From Splendidivirga corallicola (lineage in GTDB: Bacteria > Bacteroidota > Bacteroidia > Cytophagales > Cyclobacteriaceae): 64,000 nucleotides of DNA. The notes below the pieces were generated by a model. That model saw only the letters and a program-made list of their open reading frames with translations, did not search any database and was not told where the DNA came from. A program made the position numbers and the translations under genes. Positions 8,922 through 17,727 of this stretch are shown here, in pieces. Numbering within the stretch: position 1 is the first letter of the stretch; the number at the start of each line of letters is the position of its first letter. The stretch is taken from contig JAUJEA010000005.1 of NCBI GenBank assembly GCA_030442035.1, positions 372,001-436,000 of the forward strand, given 5' to 3'.

Positions 8922-9173
8922 AGGTTTCTTGCCAGGATCGAATATCATATAAAAACATAAATCCGGAGGATTGTTATAGTTAATTGGATCTGGTGGTCTT
9001 AACTTCAGGCTATTGAATAGCGACCAGTGCTGTGAAATCGAGAAAATGAATAACACTGGCTTTACCATATCAGATTTCGCTTTCATACAAACCTTCATCA
9101 ATCGTATTTCGTAATACAAAAATCAATTGCATAACTTATCAAAGTATAAAACTAAAATTAACCATTGTAAACC

Positions 9174-9722
9174 ATGAGAAAATTCTTAATCATTGGCCTG
9201 CTTGTGCTGGTTTCTTCAGGTGCAGCATTTTCACAATTCAGAGGACTCGATAGAAGCCCACTGGACATAGCTTATTTCCCTGATAATTTTGCTCACGATC
9301 GTCAGGCTGGAGAAAAGGCCATTGTAAAAGTTACCTATAGCAGACCACAGAAAAAGAGTAGAGAAATCTTCGGTGGCATTGTACGTTTTGATCAGGTATG
9401 GAGAACAGGAGCCAATGAGGCCACGGAAATAAAATTCTACCAGGATGTAACCATTGCAGGTAAAAAAATAAAAAAAGGTGTATATTCACTTTTTACAATT
9501 CCGGGAAAGGAAAAATGGACGATCATCATCAATTCGGACCTTGACTATTGGGGACATTACAGCTATAATGAAAAAAATGATGTATTACGAACAGAAGTAG
9601 CTGTAGGGAAAACCAGCGGAACAGTGGAAGCCTTCACCATACAATTCAGAAATGCAGATGGTGGTGCTGCAATGCAATTGGCCTGGGATGATACATTGGT
9701 TGAAGTTCCTGTAAAATTTTAA
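9174..9722 (+). CDS. Exported DUF2911 protein
   Basis: This 182-aa protein has a clear signal peptide (MRKFLIIGLLVLVSSGAAFS, cleavage near residue 20). The mature part carries the DUF2911 hallmarks: SRPQKKSREIFGG, QVWRTGANEATEI and KKGVYSLFTIPGKEKWTIII. DUF2911 proteins are small exported proteins common in Bacteroidota; their function is not established. It stands alone, with its own strong terminator at 9747-9791. The start is fixed by the signal peptide. Confidence 0.9.
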   Translation: MRKFLIIGLLVLVSSGAAFSQFRGLDRSPLDIAYFPDNFAHDRQAGEKAIVKVTYSRPQKKSREIFGGIVRFDQVWRTGANEATEIKFYQDVTIAGKKIKKGVYSLFTIPGKEKWTIIINSDLDYWGHYSYNEKNDVLRTEVAVGKTSGTVEAFTIQFRNADGGAAMQLAWDDTLVEVPVKF

Positions 9723-9746
9723 TACGCCTTGACGAAAAACATAACT

Positions 9747-9791
9747 GAGAATTGATGTTGATCAAATTTTCATCATCAATTCTCTTTTTTT
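9747..9791 (+). terminator. Intrinsic terminator after the DUF2911 gene
   Basis: GAGAATTGATG (9747-9757) pairs perfectly with CATCAATTCTC (9774-9784) and is followed at once by seven T's. Confidence 0.9.
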
Positions 9792-9862
9792 AATCTTTTC
9801 CGAACCTTTCTATAATAATCACGACCCATTCCTCATACATTTTCCATTAAATACTTTTACAC

Positions 9863-9994
9863 CAATGTCATTAACTTAAGCCCTATCGAACAGAAGACGT
9901 CATTCCTGCGAAAGCAGGAATCTCATTTTTAGAAGTTTAAGCCTGATTGAGATTCCTTATCAAGCAAGGAATGACGCTTAAGTTAATGGCATTC
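9863..9994. mobile_element. MITE-like element with 18-bp terminal inverted repeats and 10-bp flanking direct repeat
   Basis: Terminal inverted repeats AATGTCATTAACTTAAGC (9864-9881) and GCTTAAGTTAATGGCATT (9976-9993) match at 17 of 18 positions. Inside are two mini-hairpins, one built on ATTCCTGC-GAAA-GCAGGAAT (about 9902-9921) and one on ATTCCTT/AAGGAAT (about 9952-9973), which together make a longer inverted repeat. The decamer ACTTTTACAC occurs just outside both ends (9853-9862 and 9995-10004), as expected of a target-site duplication. It has no coding capacity, so it would be a non-autonomous element moved by a transposase encoded elsewhere. The 50.9-kb element shares its end sequence. 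Confidence 0.75.
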
Positions 9995-10186
9995 ACTTTT
10001 ACACTTTAACACAATTCAACTTGTCTTTCCCTATAGTTTAAAGCATTGATTCATTGATGTAGTCACTGAAATTTAAAATGCGATCCTCATTGGCCTTCAT
10101 AGAAGTTGGAAAAAACGCTTACCATCCCTTATCTTACCAGCTGATTCTAAAGCATCGAACATACTTGAAAACTCTTGAGTAATTAC

Positions 10187-10954
10187 ATGGCTGTCATTAT
10201 TGATCTCTCAAAAACCATTCAATACAACAAAAAGGATCCCTGGTTTATGCGGATTAAGGTAAAAAACTATCCTCATAGAAAAAGTAAAAAACTGATCCGA
10301 TATTTTTTAAGATTACCTAAGAAATTATGGCCTCAGGGATTTGAGGGATGGGCAGATGATAAAGTCATTAAAATGGGTGTACATGCTTCCACGCATATCG
10401 ATGCGCCCTGGCACTATGCCCCGACCGTTGCGGGAGAAAAAGCTAAAACCATTGATGAAATACCACTGGAATGGCTATATGGACCGGGTATTGTTCTGGA
10501 TATGAGTCATAAACAGGATTTTGACGAGATCACTGTCGATGATGTAAAATCTGATCTGGAAAAGAGCGGCGCAACAATAACCAGCGGTACCATTGTGCTC
10601 ATTAGAACGGATAGGGATCAACTGGATGGAGAGGATTTTGTAAATAAAGGAACGGGTATGAGTAAGGAAGCCACTGAATGGCTGATTTCAAAAGGTGTTA
10701 AAGTAATGGGTATAGATCAGTGGGGTTTTGATCTTCCGTTGCGTCACCTGGTAAAAAAAGCCAGGGAGACCCAAAACCCCGAACTATTCTGGCAAGCACA
10801 CTTGGTCGGAACCAAATATGAATATTTACACATGGAGCAGCTGACAAACTTAAAAGCATTGCCTTCTCATGGATTTAAAGTGGCTGTTTTTCCATTAAAA
10901 ATTAAAGGAGCCAGTGCTGCACCGGCAAGAGTAGTAGCAATTCTGGAAGATTAA
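10187..10954 (+). CDS. Cyclase-family (kynurenine formamidase-like) metal-dependent hydrolase
   Basis: This 255-aa protein belongs to the PF04199 'cyclase' family, which includes kynurenine formamidase and isatin hydrolase. The metal-site motif HASTHIDAPWH (His66, His70, Asp72, His76) fits HxGTHxDxPxH, and the domain goes on to GPGIVLDMS, LIRTD and IDQWGFDLP, which are normal positions for the fold. The substrate cannot be told from sequence, and no tryptophan-catabolism genes are adjacent. A TTG at 10175 would add four residues; the ATG at 10187 is preferred because MAVIIDLSKTI is the usual family start. It is monocistronic in this context. Confidence 0.85.
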   Translation: MAVIIDLSKTIQYNKKDPWFMRIKVKNYPHRKSKKLIRYFLRLPKKLWPQGFEGWADDKVIKMGVHASTHIDAPWHYAPTVAGEKAKTIDEIPLEWLYGPGIVLDMSHKQDFDEITVDDVKSDLEKSGATITSGTIVLIRTDRDQLDGEDFVNKGTGMSKEATEWLISKGVKVMGIDQWGFDLPLRHLVKKARETQNPELFWQAHLVGTKYEYLHMEQLTNLKALPSHGFKVAVFPLKIKGASAAPARVVAILED

Positions 10955-11075
10955 TCAATTCGATTAAAATAGAACCACACTTTGTATTCTTCATAAACAT
11001 GGGCACATTGCAGATATTGAAAATAATAGTGAATAATGATTTTTAGGTTAAACCCTTGGCACACCTTATAAACCA

Positions 11076-11894
11076 ATGAAAGGAACTATAAAATTCTTCA
11101 TTTTTTTTATAGCAATTTTTATACTGCTGGTTATGCTGATCGGTCGTGCTTCCGAATCAGATGAGGTAATCACTCAGAAATTAACAGAAGATTGCCAGGA
11201 ACACTCCTTTAGGACAACCCTGGATAATAAACCTGCGATTCAGCATCGCAGAGCCTGGTTGGATTATTCACGTACCTCATACTGTACCGATTATCATGTT
11301 GCTGAAAAGAGTTTCAATATATCGGCCAGATCCAGAAACAACATAAGCATTAGCAATGTGGAAGATTATGCCAAGTATTGGGGAAATCTCTATAAAAAAC
11401 TATACCAACTCGATGCTCCATCTTTGAAATTATTAGAAGATTCCCTTCAAACTATCAGAGATAAAAAGCAATTAAATCGCACTGATTTTGCACATGCCAT
11501 AGTAACTTTTGTTCAGGACATACCTTATAGTTATATCATAAATGCTCCCTGCTCAGACCAACATAGAAGTCATCCGTGTGTGGAAAACATCAAATACGGT
11601 ATTCTATCGCCCATAGAATTTTTGTATACATTAAATGGTGATTGTGATACAAGGTCTGTACTATTGTATGCTTTATTCAGGCATTTCAACTATGAGCCGT
11701 TAGTTGTCATCAGTGCTCAATATCAACACGCTATGCTTGCTCTGAACATTACAGCTACCGGTGAATACCTCGCGCACAAAGGGAAAAAATTTTATTTTTG
11801 GGAAACCACAAACGTTGGATGGAAACCCGGAATGCTTCCACCAGATGTTAATAACAAACGATATTGGAAAATAGCCCTGGATTATGAATACTAA
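11076..11894 (+). CDS. Membrane-anchored transglutaminase-like protein
   Basis: This 272-aa protein has one N-terminal membrane anchor (~6-23) and an extracytoplasmic domain. A papain-like transglutaminase triad is visible: GDCDTRS (Cys190), YQHAML (His218) and FYFWETT (Glu243, the acidic member). The spacing fits the bacterial transglutaminase-like superfamily, whose members are mostly peptidases or unknown. Four further Cys outside the active site (residues 40, 70, 159, 168) could form disulfides in the periplasm. The stop overlaps the next gene by 11 nt, so it is translationally coupled to the DUF350 protein. The family is called from motifs only; the substrate is unknown. Confidence 0.7.
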   Translation: MKGTIKFFIFFIAIFILLVMLIGRASESDEVITQKLTEDCQEHSFRTTLDNKPAIQHRRAWLDYSRTSYCTDYHVAEKSFNISARSRNNISISNVEDYAKYWGNLYKKLYQLDAPSLKLLEDSLQTIRDKKQLNRTDFAHAIVTFVQDIPYSYIINAPCSDQHRSHPCVENIKYGILSPIEFLYTLNGDCDTRSVLLYALFRHFNYEPLVVISAQYQHAMLALNITATGEYLAHKGKKFYFWETTNVGWKPGMLPPDVNNKRYWKIALDYEY

Positions 11895-12399
11895 AATTTC
11901 TTTACTGGCCATCATTGAAATATTGTCCTCATTGAGTATTGGGGTGATTATCTTATTCATTACTTACAAAACCCTAAAGTTCATAGGCAGGAAAAAATAT
12001 GATATTCAGCATAACAATCAGGCCTATAGCATCTTTATGGCTAGCATTTTATTTTCCGTGGGATTTATGGTAAGCAGTGTGCTTCAACCCATTCTCTCCT
12101 CTTTCAGGATTCTAAGTACCACACATGGTGATACCTCCGGGTTTATTTTATCATTTTTGGGTTACGGGGCTCTTTATGTGTTTATTGCATTTTCATCAGC
12201 CATTGTGATCAGTTTGGTTGGTATTTCCATTTATTCCTGGCTCACACCGATTGATGAGTTCAAGGAAATAAAAGACAATAATATCGGCGTTGCTATTATA
12301 GTGAGCAGTATTATCGTCACGCTCATCATCATGAGTAAAAGCGGGGTAACTTTACTCATCGAATCGATCATCCCCTATCCTATGGCACCGCCGAGATAA
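11884..12399 (+). CDS. DUF350-like membrane protein
   Basis: This 171-aa protein has about four membrane helices in two pairs (~9-28 and 50-70; 92-120 and 133-152), with the segment FKEIKDNNIGVAIIVSSIIV resembling the repeated DUF350 helix that starts after an acidic-Asn turn. The function of DUF350 is not established. It starts inside the end of the transglutaminase-like gene (11-nt overlap), so the two are likely made together and may interact at the inner membrane (inference). The C-terminus is a short Pro-rich tail. Confidence 0.65.
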   Translation: MNTKISLLAIIEILSSLSIGVIILFITYKTLKFIGRKKYDIQHNNQAYSIFMASILFSVGFMVSSVLQPILSSFRILSTTHGDTSGFILSFLGYGALYVFIAFSSAIVISLVGISIYSWLTPIDEFKEIKDNNIGVAIIVSSIIVTLIIMSKSGVTLLIESIIPYPMAPPR

Positions 12400-12402
12400 G
12401 TA

Positions 12403-12638
12403 TTGAAGTGTTGGTGTGTTGAAGTGTTGGTGTGTTGAAGTGTTGGCGTGTTCAAGCTTGAAAGCTTTGATGATCAACGTCTGATCTTTGCTTCAATATT
12501 TTCGTTACTTTCTGCCATTCAACAAATTTTTTAATTTTTTTTTCAAAGTTTTGATTAACAGAAAATACACATATCATATTTATTAATAGCTGAAAAACAA
12601 TAACTTAAACACATCAACACTTCAACACACCAACACTT
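12403..12638. repeat. 16-bp tandem repeats with inverted copies (long hairpin element)
   Basis: TTGAAGTGTTGGTGTG occurs three times in tandem at 12403-12450 (the third with one change). Inverted copies lie at 12610-12638 (CACATCAACACTTCAA, CACACCAACACTT), so arms of about 29 bp flank a 160-bp AT-rich centre. No coding capacity was seen. The element fills most of the gap between the DUF350 gene and the Crp-type regulator. Confidence 0.75.
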
Positions 12639-12729
12639 TCCTACGTTGTGATTCTTTTGTGATTTTTTCGTGACTCTTTGGGGATTCTTTTTTTTAATCT
12701 TTGCATTGGACCAAACTATTTATGCAAAA

Positions 12730-13395
12730 ATGACACAAGTTTTATCCTATCCAACCGACATTAATCATGCATTGAATTTAGGTAACGCCTACAGCAGGAC
12801 AGCAAATCTAACCCATACTTATAAGAAAGATGATCTGATCTATTTTCCTGACAGACCATCAAACCAGATTTACTGTATCACAAAAGGCAAAATAAAAATA
12901 ACCACCTATACGGATGATGGTCGCGAGGTATTGAAAAGAATCCTTACTCAAGGAGATGTATTTGGAGAATTGGCCCTTGTTGGGGAAGAAAAACGGACGG
13001 ATTTTGCAATTGCCATGGAAAATAATACGGTTATTTCCACTATTAATGTGAAAGATGTTTACGAGTTCATGAATGTCAATAAAGAGCTAAGTGCCAAAAT
13101 ATTTAATTTGATTGGCTCTCGGATTAAACAGCTTGAAAGAAAAATTGAATCCTTAACCTTCAAAAGCGCCCGGTCAAGAATAGTTGATTTCATCAAAGAC
13201 CTGGCCCAGGAAAAAGGCAAAAAAATTGGTTATGAAACTTTAGTAGCCAATCACTATACTCATCAGGACATTGCGGATCTAACTGGCATTTCAAGACAAA
13301 CCGTTACAACCATATTGAACGAATTAAAGAGTGAGAATCAGATCAATATGAACCGGAAGAGAATTTTGATTCGTGATTTACCAAGTTTGCAGTAA
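12730..13395 (+). CDS. Crp/Fnr family transcriptional regulator
   Basis: This 221-aa protein (from ATG 12730) has a cyclic-nucleotide-binding-like beta roll (~20-120, including GDVFGELALVGEEKRTDFA) and a C-terminal winged helix with the recognition region HQDIADLTGISRQTVTTILN. Regulators of this family bind palindromic sites and activate or repress transcription after sensing a small molecule or redox state. The Glu-Leu-Ala core of the pocket is present, but the Arg-Thr pair that holds cAMP phosphate appears as RTDFA, so the ligand is open. There are no Fnr-type N-terminal Cys clusters. A GTG at 12670 would add 20 hydrophobic residues that the family lacks. The strong terminator after it suggests a single-gene unit. 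Confidence 0.92.
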   Translation: MTQVLSYPTDINHALNLGNAYSRTANLTHTYKKDDLIYFPDRPSNQIYCITKGKIKITTYTDDGREVLKRILTQGDVFGELALVGEEKRTDFAIAMENNTVISTINVKDVYEFMNVNKELSAKIFNLIGSRIKQLERKIESLTFKSARSRIVDFIKDLAQEKGKKIGYETLVANHYTHQDIADLTGISRQTVTTILNELKSENQINMNRKRILIRDLPSLQ

Positions 13396-13419
13396 TAATT
13401 AGGTTTTTCAACAGATTTA

Positions 13420-13460
13420 ATGGCATGGCAACCTTGAAAAGTTCCATGCCATATTTTTTT
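13420..13460 (+). terminator. Intrinsic terminator after the Crp/Fnr gene
   Basis: ATGGCATGG (13420-13428), with AAC inside it, pairs with GTT and CCATGCCAT ending at 13452, and a run of T's follows to 13460. Confidence 0.9.
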
Positions 13461-13959
13461 ACCTTCTACAAATTAGCATTCACACTTTTCTTCGAAGCTA
13501 GTAGCTTCCATTCAGGATATTTAAAGACTATATAACTTCAACATTATTTTTTTCAGGTTGATAGAATTTTTATTTCTTACCTCAGTTCAATCCGGAAAAT
13601 TTGTTGCAATTCTCTAAAGAATTCGAATTATTTTTAATCATTAAAATCCGATGACATGAACAACAATGATTTCATTCAAATAATCATTCATGGTAAACTT
13701 TGATAAGATTCTGGAAGTACACAAATATTTTAACAACAGGTTAATTTTAATATTGAACGACAAAGCAAAGTCAAGGATTATTTCCGGTACCAGTTACATT
13801 CACCAAATAAGAGCTGCATCGAATGTTTGAAAGAAAAACAAGGAGCTCAGAAAATGTTGATTCAATACATATTAAATATGGTCCTAATAATCAATGAAGC
13901 AATCCAATCGAAAAACGAAATGAGCAATTGAAATTTATACTAAAAACTATCAGTATCTA
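13461..13959. other. Intergenic region, nothing recognised
   Basis: About 500 AT-rich bases between the Crp terminator and the hydrolase. Only very short frames are present; no RNA gene or strong repeat was seen. Confidence 0.5.
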
Positions 13960-14652
13960 ATGAAACCAACATTACTCATACTACACGGGGCTCTTGGTGA
14001 TCAACAACAGATGGCCCCATTGCAAAGGCTTTTATCAGAAAATTTTGAAACCTATAACATCAATTTTCCAGGACACGGCGGTAGAAAGATGGAAACAGAC
14101 AATTTGTCCATTGCTCATTTAAGAGATGATGTAGCAAACTTTCTTATCAATAATGGTCTGAGTAAAATAAACATATTCGGCTATAGTATGGGTGGTTACG
14201 TCGCATTAGAGCTTGCCAGAAAACATCCGGAATCAGTGAATAAGATTTTCACTTTAGGAACAAAACTCAATTGGACTCCGGAAATAGCCGCTAAAGAAAT
14301 AAGACTTCTAAATCCCGATAAAATAGAAGAAAAAATTCCAGCATTCGCTAATGTCCTGAAAAAAAGGCATGCCCCTTTGGATTGGAAATGGGTTATGAGT
14401 CAAACGGCCGAACTAATGACTAATCTGGGCAATGGGACTTCCATTAAGTTAGAAGATTTTAAAAACATCAACCACTCGACAACTATTGGGATCGGCGACC
14501 AGGATAATATGGTTAGTATAGAGGAAAGCAAGCAAGTGGCTGATATGCTTCCTAATGGGACACTATCCATCTTTAAAAATACGGAACATCCATTTGAAAA
14601 AGTTGATCTCTCTTATCTCAGTAAGATGATATGTCAATTTATGGCTGATTAG
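13960..14652 (+). CDS. Alpha/beta hydrolase
   Basis: This 230-aa cytoplasmic alpha/beta-hydrolase has an oxyanion-hole region LILHGALGDQQQM, the nucleophile elbow GYSMGG (Ser76), an acid in the IGDQDNMV segment and the catalytic His in NTEHPFEKV near the C-terminus. The fold resembles MenH-like or general esterase members, but no menaquinone genes are adjacent and the substrate is unknown. It has no signal peptide. It stands alone in a gene-poor stretch. Confidence 0.88.
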   Translation: MKPTLLILHGALGDQQQMAPLQRLLSENFETYNINFPGHGGRKMETDNLSIAHLRDDVANFLINNGLSKINIFGYSMGGYVALELARKHPESVNKIFTLGTKLNWTPEIAAKEIRLLNPDKIEEKIPAFANVLKKRHAPLDWKWVMSQTAELMTNLGNGTSIKLEDFKNINHSTTIGIGDQDNMVSIEESKQVADMLPNGTLSIFKNTEHPFEKVDLSYLSKMICQFMAD

Positions 14653-14751
14653 TTTGAAAAAAATGACAATGATAACAAAGATTGATCACTAGCAACATAT
14701 CATCTTCACTTGCCAAAGCTTTTCATTAGACACCGTCATTGCTCATCGCTC

Positions 14752-14766
14752 AGGTGTCTGACACCT
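14752..14766. repeat. Perfect 15-bp palindrome
   Basis: AGGTGTC-T-GACACCT, seven paired bases around a single T. It lies in the 297-bp gap before the amidohydrolase and is not followed by T's, so an operator or repeat remnant is more likely than a terminator. Nothing else was recognised in this gap. Confidence 0.4.
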
Positions 14767-14949
14767 CCCACCCAATTACAGATTTAGAAAAGCGTATAGG
14801 TACGTTTCATAAGCCGGAATCGTAACTGTCGGTATTTGGACATTTCTTATTTTTCATCCCACAGAGCTGGTGGTTTGCCACTCCTCTTCTAGGAAATTGT
14901 AAGGGCTTACACTAAATTAGAATTAACTAACCACCAAATCGCTACGATC

Positions 14950-16371
14950 ATGAAACTAGCCCTTAAGTCTCTCACGTTCGTCTATCTCATTGGCATTTCC
15001 ATTTCACTGCTATGCTGCAATGGAAGTAACCAGCAAAATAACACCGAAGAAAGTTCTGAGGCAGATCATGCCATCACAAATACTAATGTTATCTCCATGA
15101 AGGGAGAGGAAATCCAAAACAATCAAACCGTCTTGATCAAAGAAGGAAAAATTGTAAAAATTGGAGATGCCGATAAGGTAAAGGTTCCGGAAGGTACTAC
15201 CGAAATAGACGGAAATGGTAAATATCTCATGCCTGGGCTTGCCGAAATGCACGCACATATTCCAGGGAATCAAAATGGAGAGGAGATCGTTGAAGAGACT
15301 TTGTTTTTGTATTTGTCCAATGGCATCACAACAATCCGTGGAATGCTTGGTCAACCCTATCACCTGGAGCTAAAAGAGAAAGTTAATAAAGGTGAAATGC
15401 TTGGACCAAGGATCTATACATCCGGACCTTCCTTGAATGGCAATACTGTCCCTGACACAGCTATTGCCAGAAAAATGGTAACAGAACAAAAGGAAGCCGG
15501 TTATGATTTTCTGAAGCTACATCCGGGCATAAAGCTGGATGTTTTTAATGAGATTGTCGAAACAGCTAATGAAGTAGGTATCACCTTTGCCGGACATGTA
15601 TCAACTGATGTGGGAATAAGAAGAGCTATCGAAGCCAAATACGCATCGATTGACCATGTGGACGGGTACCTGGAAGGTTTGGTACCGGAAAGTGCAGGTG
15701 TTGATCCGGGAGCTAATGGTTTCTTTGGCATTAATTTCACCAATCTAGCCGACGAAAGTATGATCCCTGAATTAGCCAAAGCAACCAAAGAGGCTAATGT
15801 TTGGGTAGTTTCTACACAATGTTTAATGGAGCGCTGGGCCGGTCCCGGTGATCCTGAAGCCCTCGGAGCAGAGGAAGAAATGCAATATATGTCACCTCAA
15901 GTGATATCGAGCTGGGTGAACAGGAAAAAGAACTTTATTGCTGATGAAAATTATTCCGTAGAAACAGCTAATAAATTCAATGAAATCAGAAGAAGAATCA
16001 TCAAAGCACTGCACGATGAAGGAGTCGGACTCATCCTGGGTTCCGATGCACCACAAATTTTCAATGTCCCGGGGTTTTCGATCCACCATGAATTGAAATC
16101 CATGATTGACAGTGGGTTAACACCTTACGAGACTCTGAAAACCGGGACGGCAAACCCTGCTATTTACTTTGATGCCGAAGGAAGCTTTGGGACTGTTGAG
16201 GAAGGAGCTTCCGCAGATCTAATTCTATTAAATAGTAATCCCCTGGAGTCAATTGAAAATGTAAAAAACAAGGCGGGCGTCATGGTAAGAGGAAAATGGT
16301 TAAGTGAAAAGGAAATCCAGGAAAATCTGAAACAAATAGCTTATAAACATGCCAACAGTGAAGGCAAATAG
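14950..16371 (+). CDS. Amidohydrolase-family lipoprotein
   Basis: This 473-aa protein has a lipoprotein-type signal with Cys22-Cys23 after a hydrophobic stretch, so it is probably anchored in a membrane facing the periplasm or outside. The amidohydrolase metal site is visible: MHAHIPG (HxH) at the start of the barrel, a bridging Lys in FLKLHPG, His residues in AGHVSTD and IDHVDGY, and the Asp in LGSDAPQ. Small N-terminal and C-terminal beta segments match the composite domain of imidazolonepropionase/prolidase-like members. The substrate is unknown; an N-acyl or cyclic amide or a peptide is typical. It overlaps the next gene by 23 nt, which suggests a coupled pair of exported hydrolases. Confidence 0.9.
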   Translation: MKLALKSLTFVYLIGISISLLCCNGSNQQNNTEESSEADHAITNTNVISMKGEEIQNNQTVLIKEGKIVKIGDADKVKVPEGTTEIDGNGKYLMPGLAEMHAHIPGNQNGEEIVEETLFLYLSNGITTIRGMLGQPYHLELKEKVNKGEMLGPRIYTSGPSLNGNTVPDTAIARKMVTEQKEAGYDFLKLHPGIKLDVFNEIVETANEVGITFAGHVSTDVGIRRAIEAKYASIDHVDGYLEGLVPESAGVDPGANGFFGINFTNLADESMIPELAKATKEANVWVVSTQCLMERWAGPGDPEALGAEEEMQYMSPQVISSWVNRKKNFIADENYSVETANKFNEIRRRIIKALHDEGVGLILGSDAPQIFNVPGFSIHHELKSMIDSGLTPYETLKTGTANPAIYFDAEGSFGTVEEGASADLILLNSNPLESIENVKNKAGVMVRGKWLSEKEIQENLKQIAYKHANSEGK

Positions 16372-17536
16372 CAGCTATTTTTTTCAATGTTTTTTCCTGA
16401 TATGTCTCGCTTTATTTGCTATTGGTTGTCAGGATAACAATAAATCCGAAGGGACTCAAGTAACAAGCACTGTTCCTTATTTCCCGGAAGCGGGTGCACA
16501 ATGGGAAAAGAGAAATCCAGAAGCATTTGGAATCAATAAGGATTCCCTGGAAATAGTAATGGATTTTGTTAGAAGTACAGAATCCGTTGGATCCAAAGAC
16601 CTGGGCAAGATGCTAATGAGTCGTGCCAGAAGTGTTCATGATTCTCTGATCGGCCCCACCAAAGAACGGGGCAAGATGAATGGCATAATCTTAAAAGACG
16701 GATATATCATCTACGAATTTGGTGACACCAAACGAATGGATATGACCTTTAGTATCACCAAGAGTTTTCTGTCCACTATGGCTGCACTGGCTCTTGATTC
16801 CGGCTTACTTACAGATCTTCATGAACCTGTTTATCATAGATTGTCCATTCCGCAGTTTGAGGGGGATCCCCACAATAAAATAACCTGGCACCATTTGCTA
16901 CAACAAACAAGTGAATGGGAAGGAACACTATGGGGGAAACCTGATCTGGCAGATCGCAGAAAAGGAGAAGATCGTACCTTAAATGAGCCAGGCACTTTCT
17001 GGGAGTATAATGACGTACGCGTAAATTTAGCTGCATTGGCTCTTTTGCATATTTGGCAAAAACCATTGCCGGAAGTTTTGGAAGAAGAAATCATGACACC
17101 CATTGCAGCCAGCGACTCCTGGCAATGGCATGGTTATAGAAATTCGGATATTGAGATCAACAATCAAACTATGAAGTCTGTAAGTGGAGGAGGTCATTGG
17201 GGTGGTGGCATGTGGATCAGCACGAGGGATCTTGCCCGTTTTGGTTATCTTTTTCTAATGAAAGGCCAATGGGATGATCAACAGCTCTTTGATGCCTCCT
17301 GGATTGATAACATCAGAACACCTTGTGAGGCAGAACCAACATATGGATACATGTGGTGGTTAAACACTGATCGAAAAATGTGGCCTGATGTTCCGGCTGA
17401 TAGCTACGCAGCAAGAGGTGGAGGAAGTAATATTATCTGGGTCTACCCAAAGAAAAAATTGGTGGTGGTCATTCGCTGGATACAGGGTAACAAGGTAAAT
17501 GATGCCTTAGCTAAGATCAATACTGCAATTAATTAA
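16349..17536 (+). CDS. Serine hydrolase, class C beta-lactamase family, lipoprotein
   Basis: This 395-aa protein belongs to the PF00144 serine hydrolases (esterases, D-aminopeptidases, penicillin-recognising enzymes). The SxxK motif is SITK (Ser135, Lys138) and the YxN motif is in WEYNDVR; the third box near the C-terminus is a Gly-rich GGGSN rather than KTG, as is common in esterase-like members. A lipoprotein signal ends at IGC (Cys27). The ATG lies inside the end of the amidohydrolase gene. The role is probably hydrolysis in the periplasm or at the surface; the substrate is unknown. Confidence 0.87.
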   Translation: MPTVKANSSYFFQCFFLICLALFAIGCQDNNKSEGTQVTSTVPYFPEAGAQWEKRNPEAFGINKDSLEIVMDFVRSTESVGSKDLGKMLMSRARSVHDSLIGPTKERGKMNGIILKDGYIIYEFGDTKRMDMTFSITKSFLSTMAALALDSGLLTDLHEPVYHRLSIPQFEGDPHNKITWHHLLQQTSEWEGTLWGKPDLADRRKGEDRTLNEPGTFWEYNDVRVNLAALALLHIWQKPLPEVLEEEIMTPIAASDSWQWHGYRNSDIEINNQTMKSVSGGGHWGGGMWISTRDLARFGYLFLMKGQWDDQQLFDASWIDNIRTPCEAEPTYGYMWWLNTDRKMWPDVPADSYAARGGGSNIIWVYPKKKLVVVIRWIQGNKVNDALAKINTAIN

Positions 17537-17563
17537 TGGAGTGCTGTACTTCTTTTAAACTGG

Positions 17564-17583
17564 CATGGATGTTTGCATCCATG
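17564..17583 (+). terminator. Possible terminator hairpin
   Basis: CATGGATG-TTTG-CATCCATG is a perfect 8-bp stem 27 nt after the serine hydrolase stop. Only a weak T-rich tail follows. Confidence 0.4.
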
Positions 17584-17727
17584 TCTATTTACTTATAGTA
17601 CACTAAAGCGAGGGTTTGTAACCCGATTTATCGGCTAAACATTGCAAACCAAAACGATTTGTAAGAACTAATTTACTTCGTTGTATAACTTTTATCGAAG
17701 CATTTGAATACTAATAAACCATAGAAC

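Noticed and set aside
10175-10186. TTG start of the cyclase-family gene at 10175
   Set aside because: ATG 10187 fits the usual family start MAVIIDLS and is a better start codon.
12690-12712. TTAATCTTTG upstream of the Crp gene as a -7 promoter box
   Set aside because: The spacing between TA and TTTG is three bases rather than two, so it does not fit TAnnTTTG.
12670-12729. GTG start of the Crp/Fnr gene at 12670
   Set aside because: It would add a hydrophobic stretch not seen in the family; ATG 12730 gives a normal length.
13640-13710. Short ATG frame beginning near 13653
   Set aside because: Only about 14 codons, with no neighbour or motif to support it.
14752-14766. AGGTGTC palindrome as a strong terminator
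   Set aside because: It lacks a T-run and lies more than 90 nt after the preceding stop; kept only as a low-confidence repeat.
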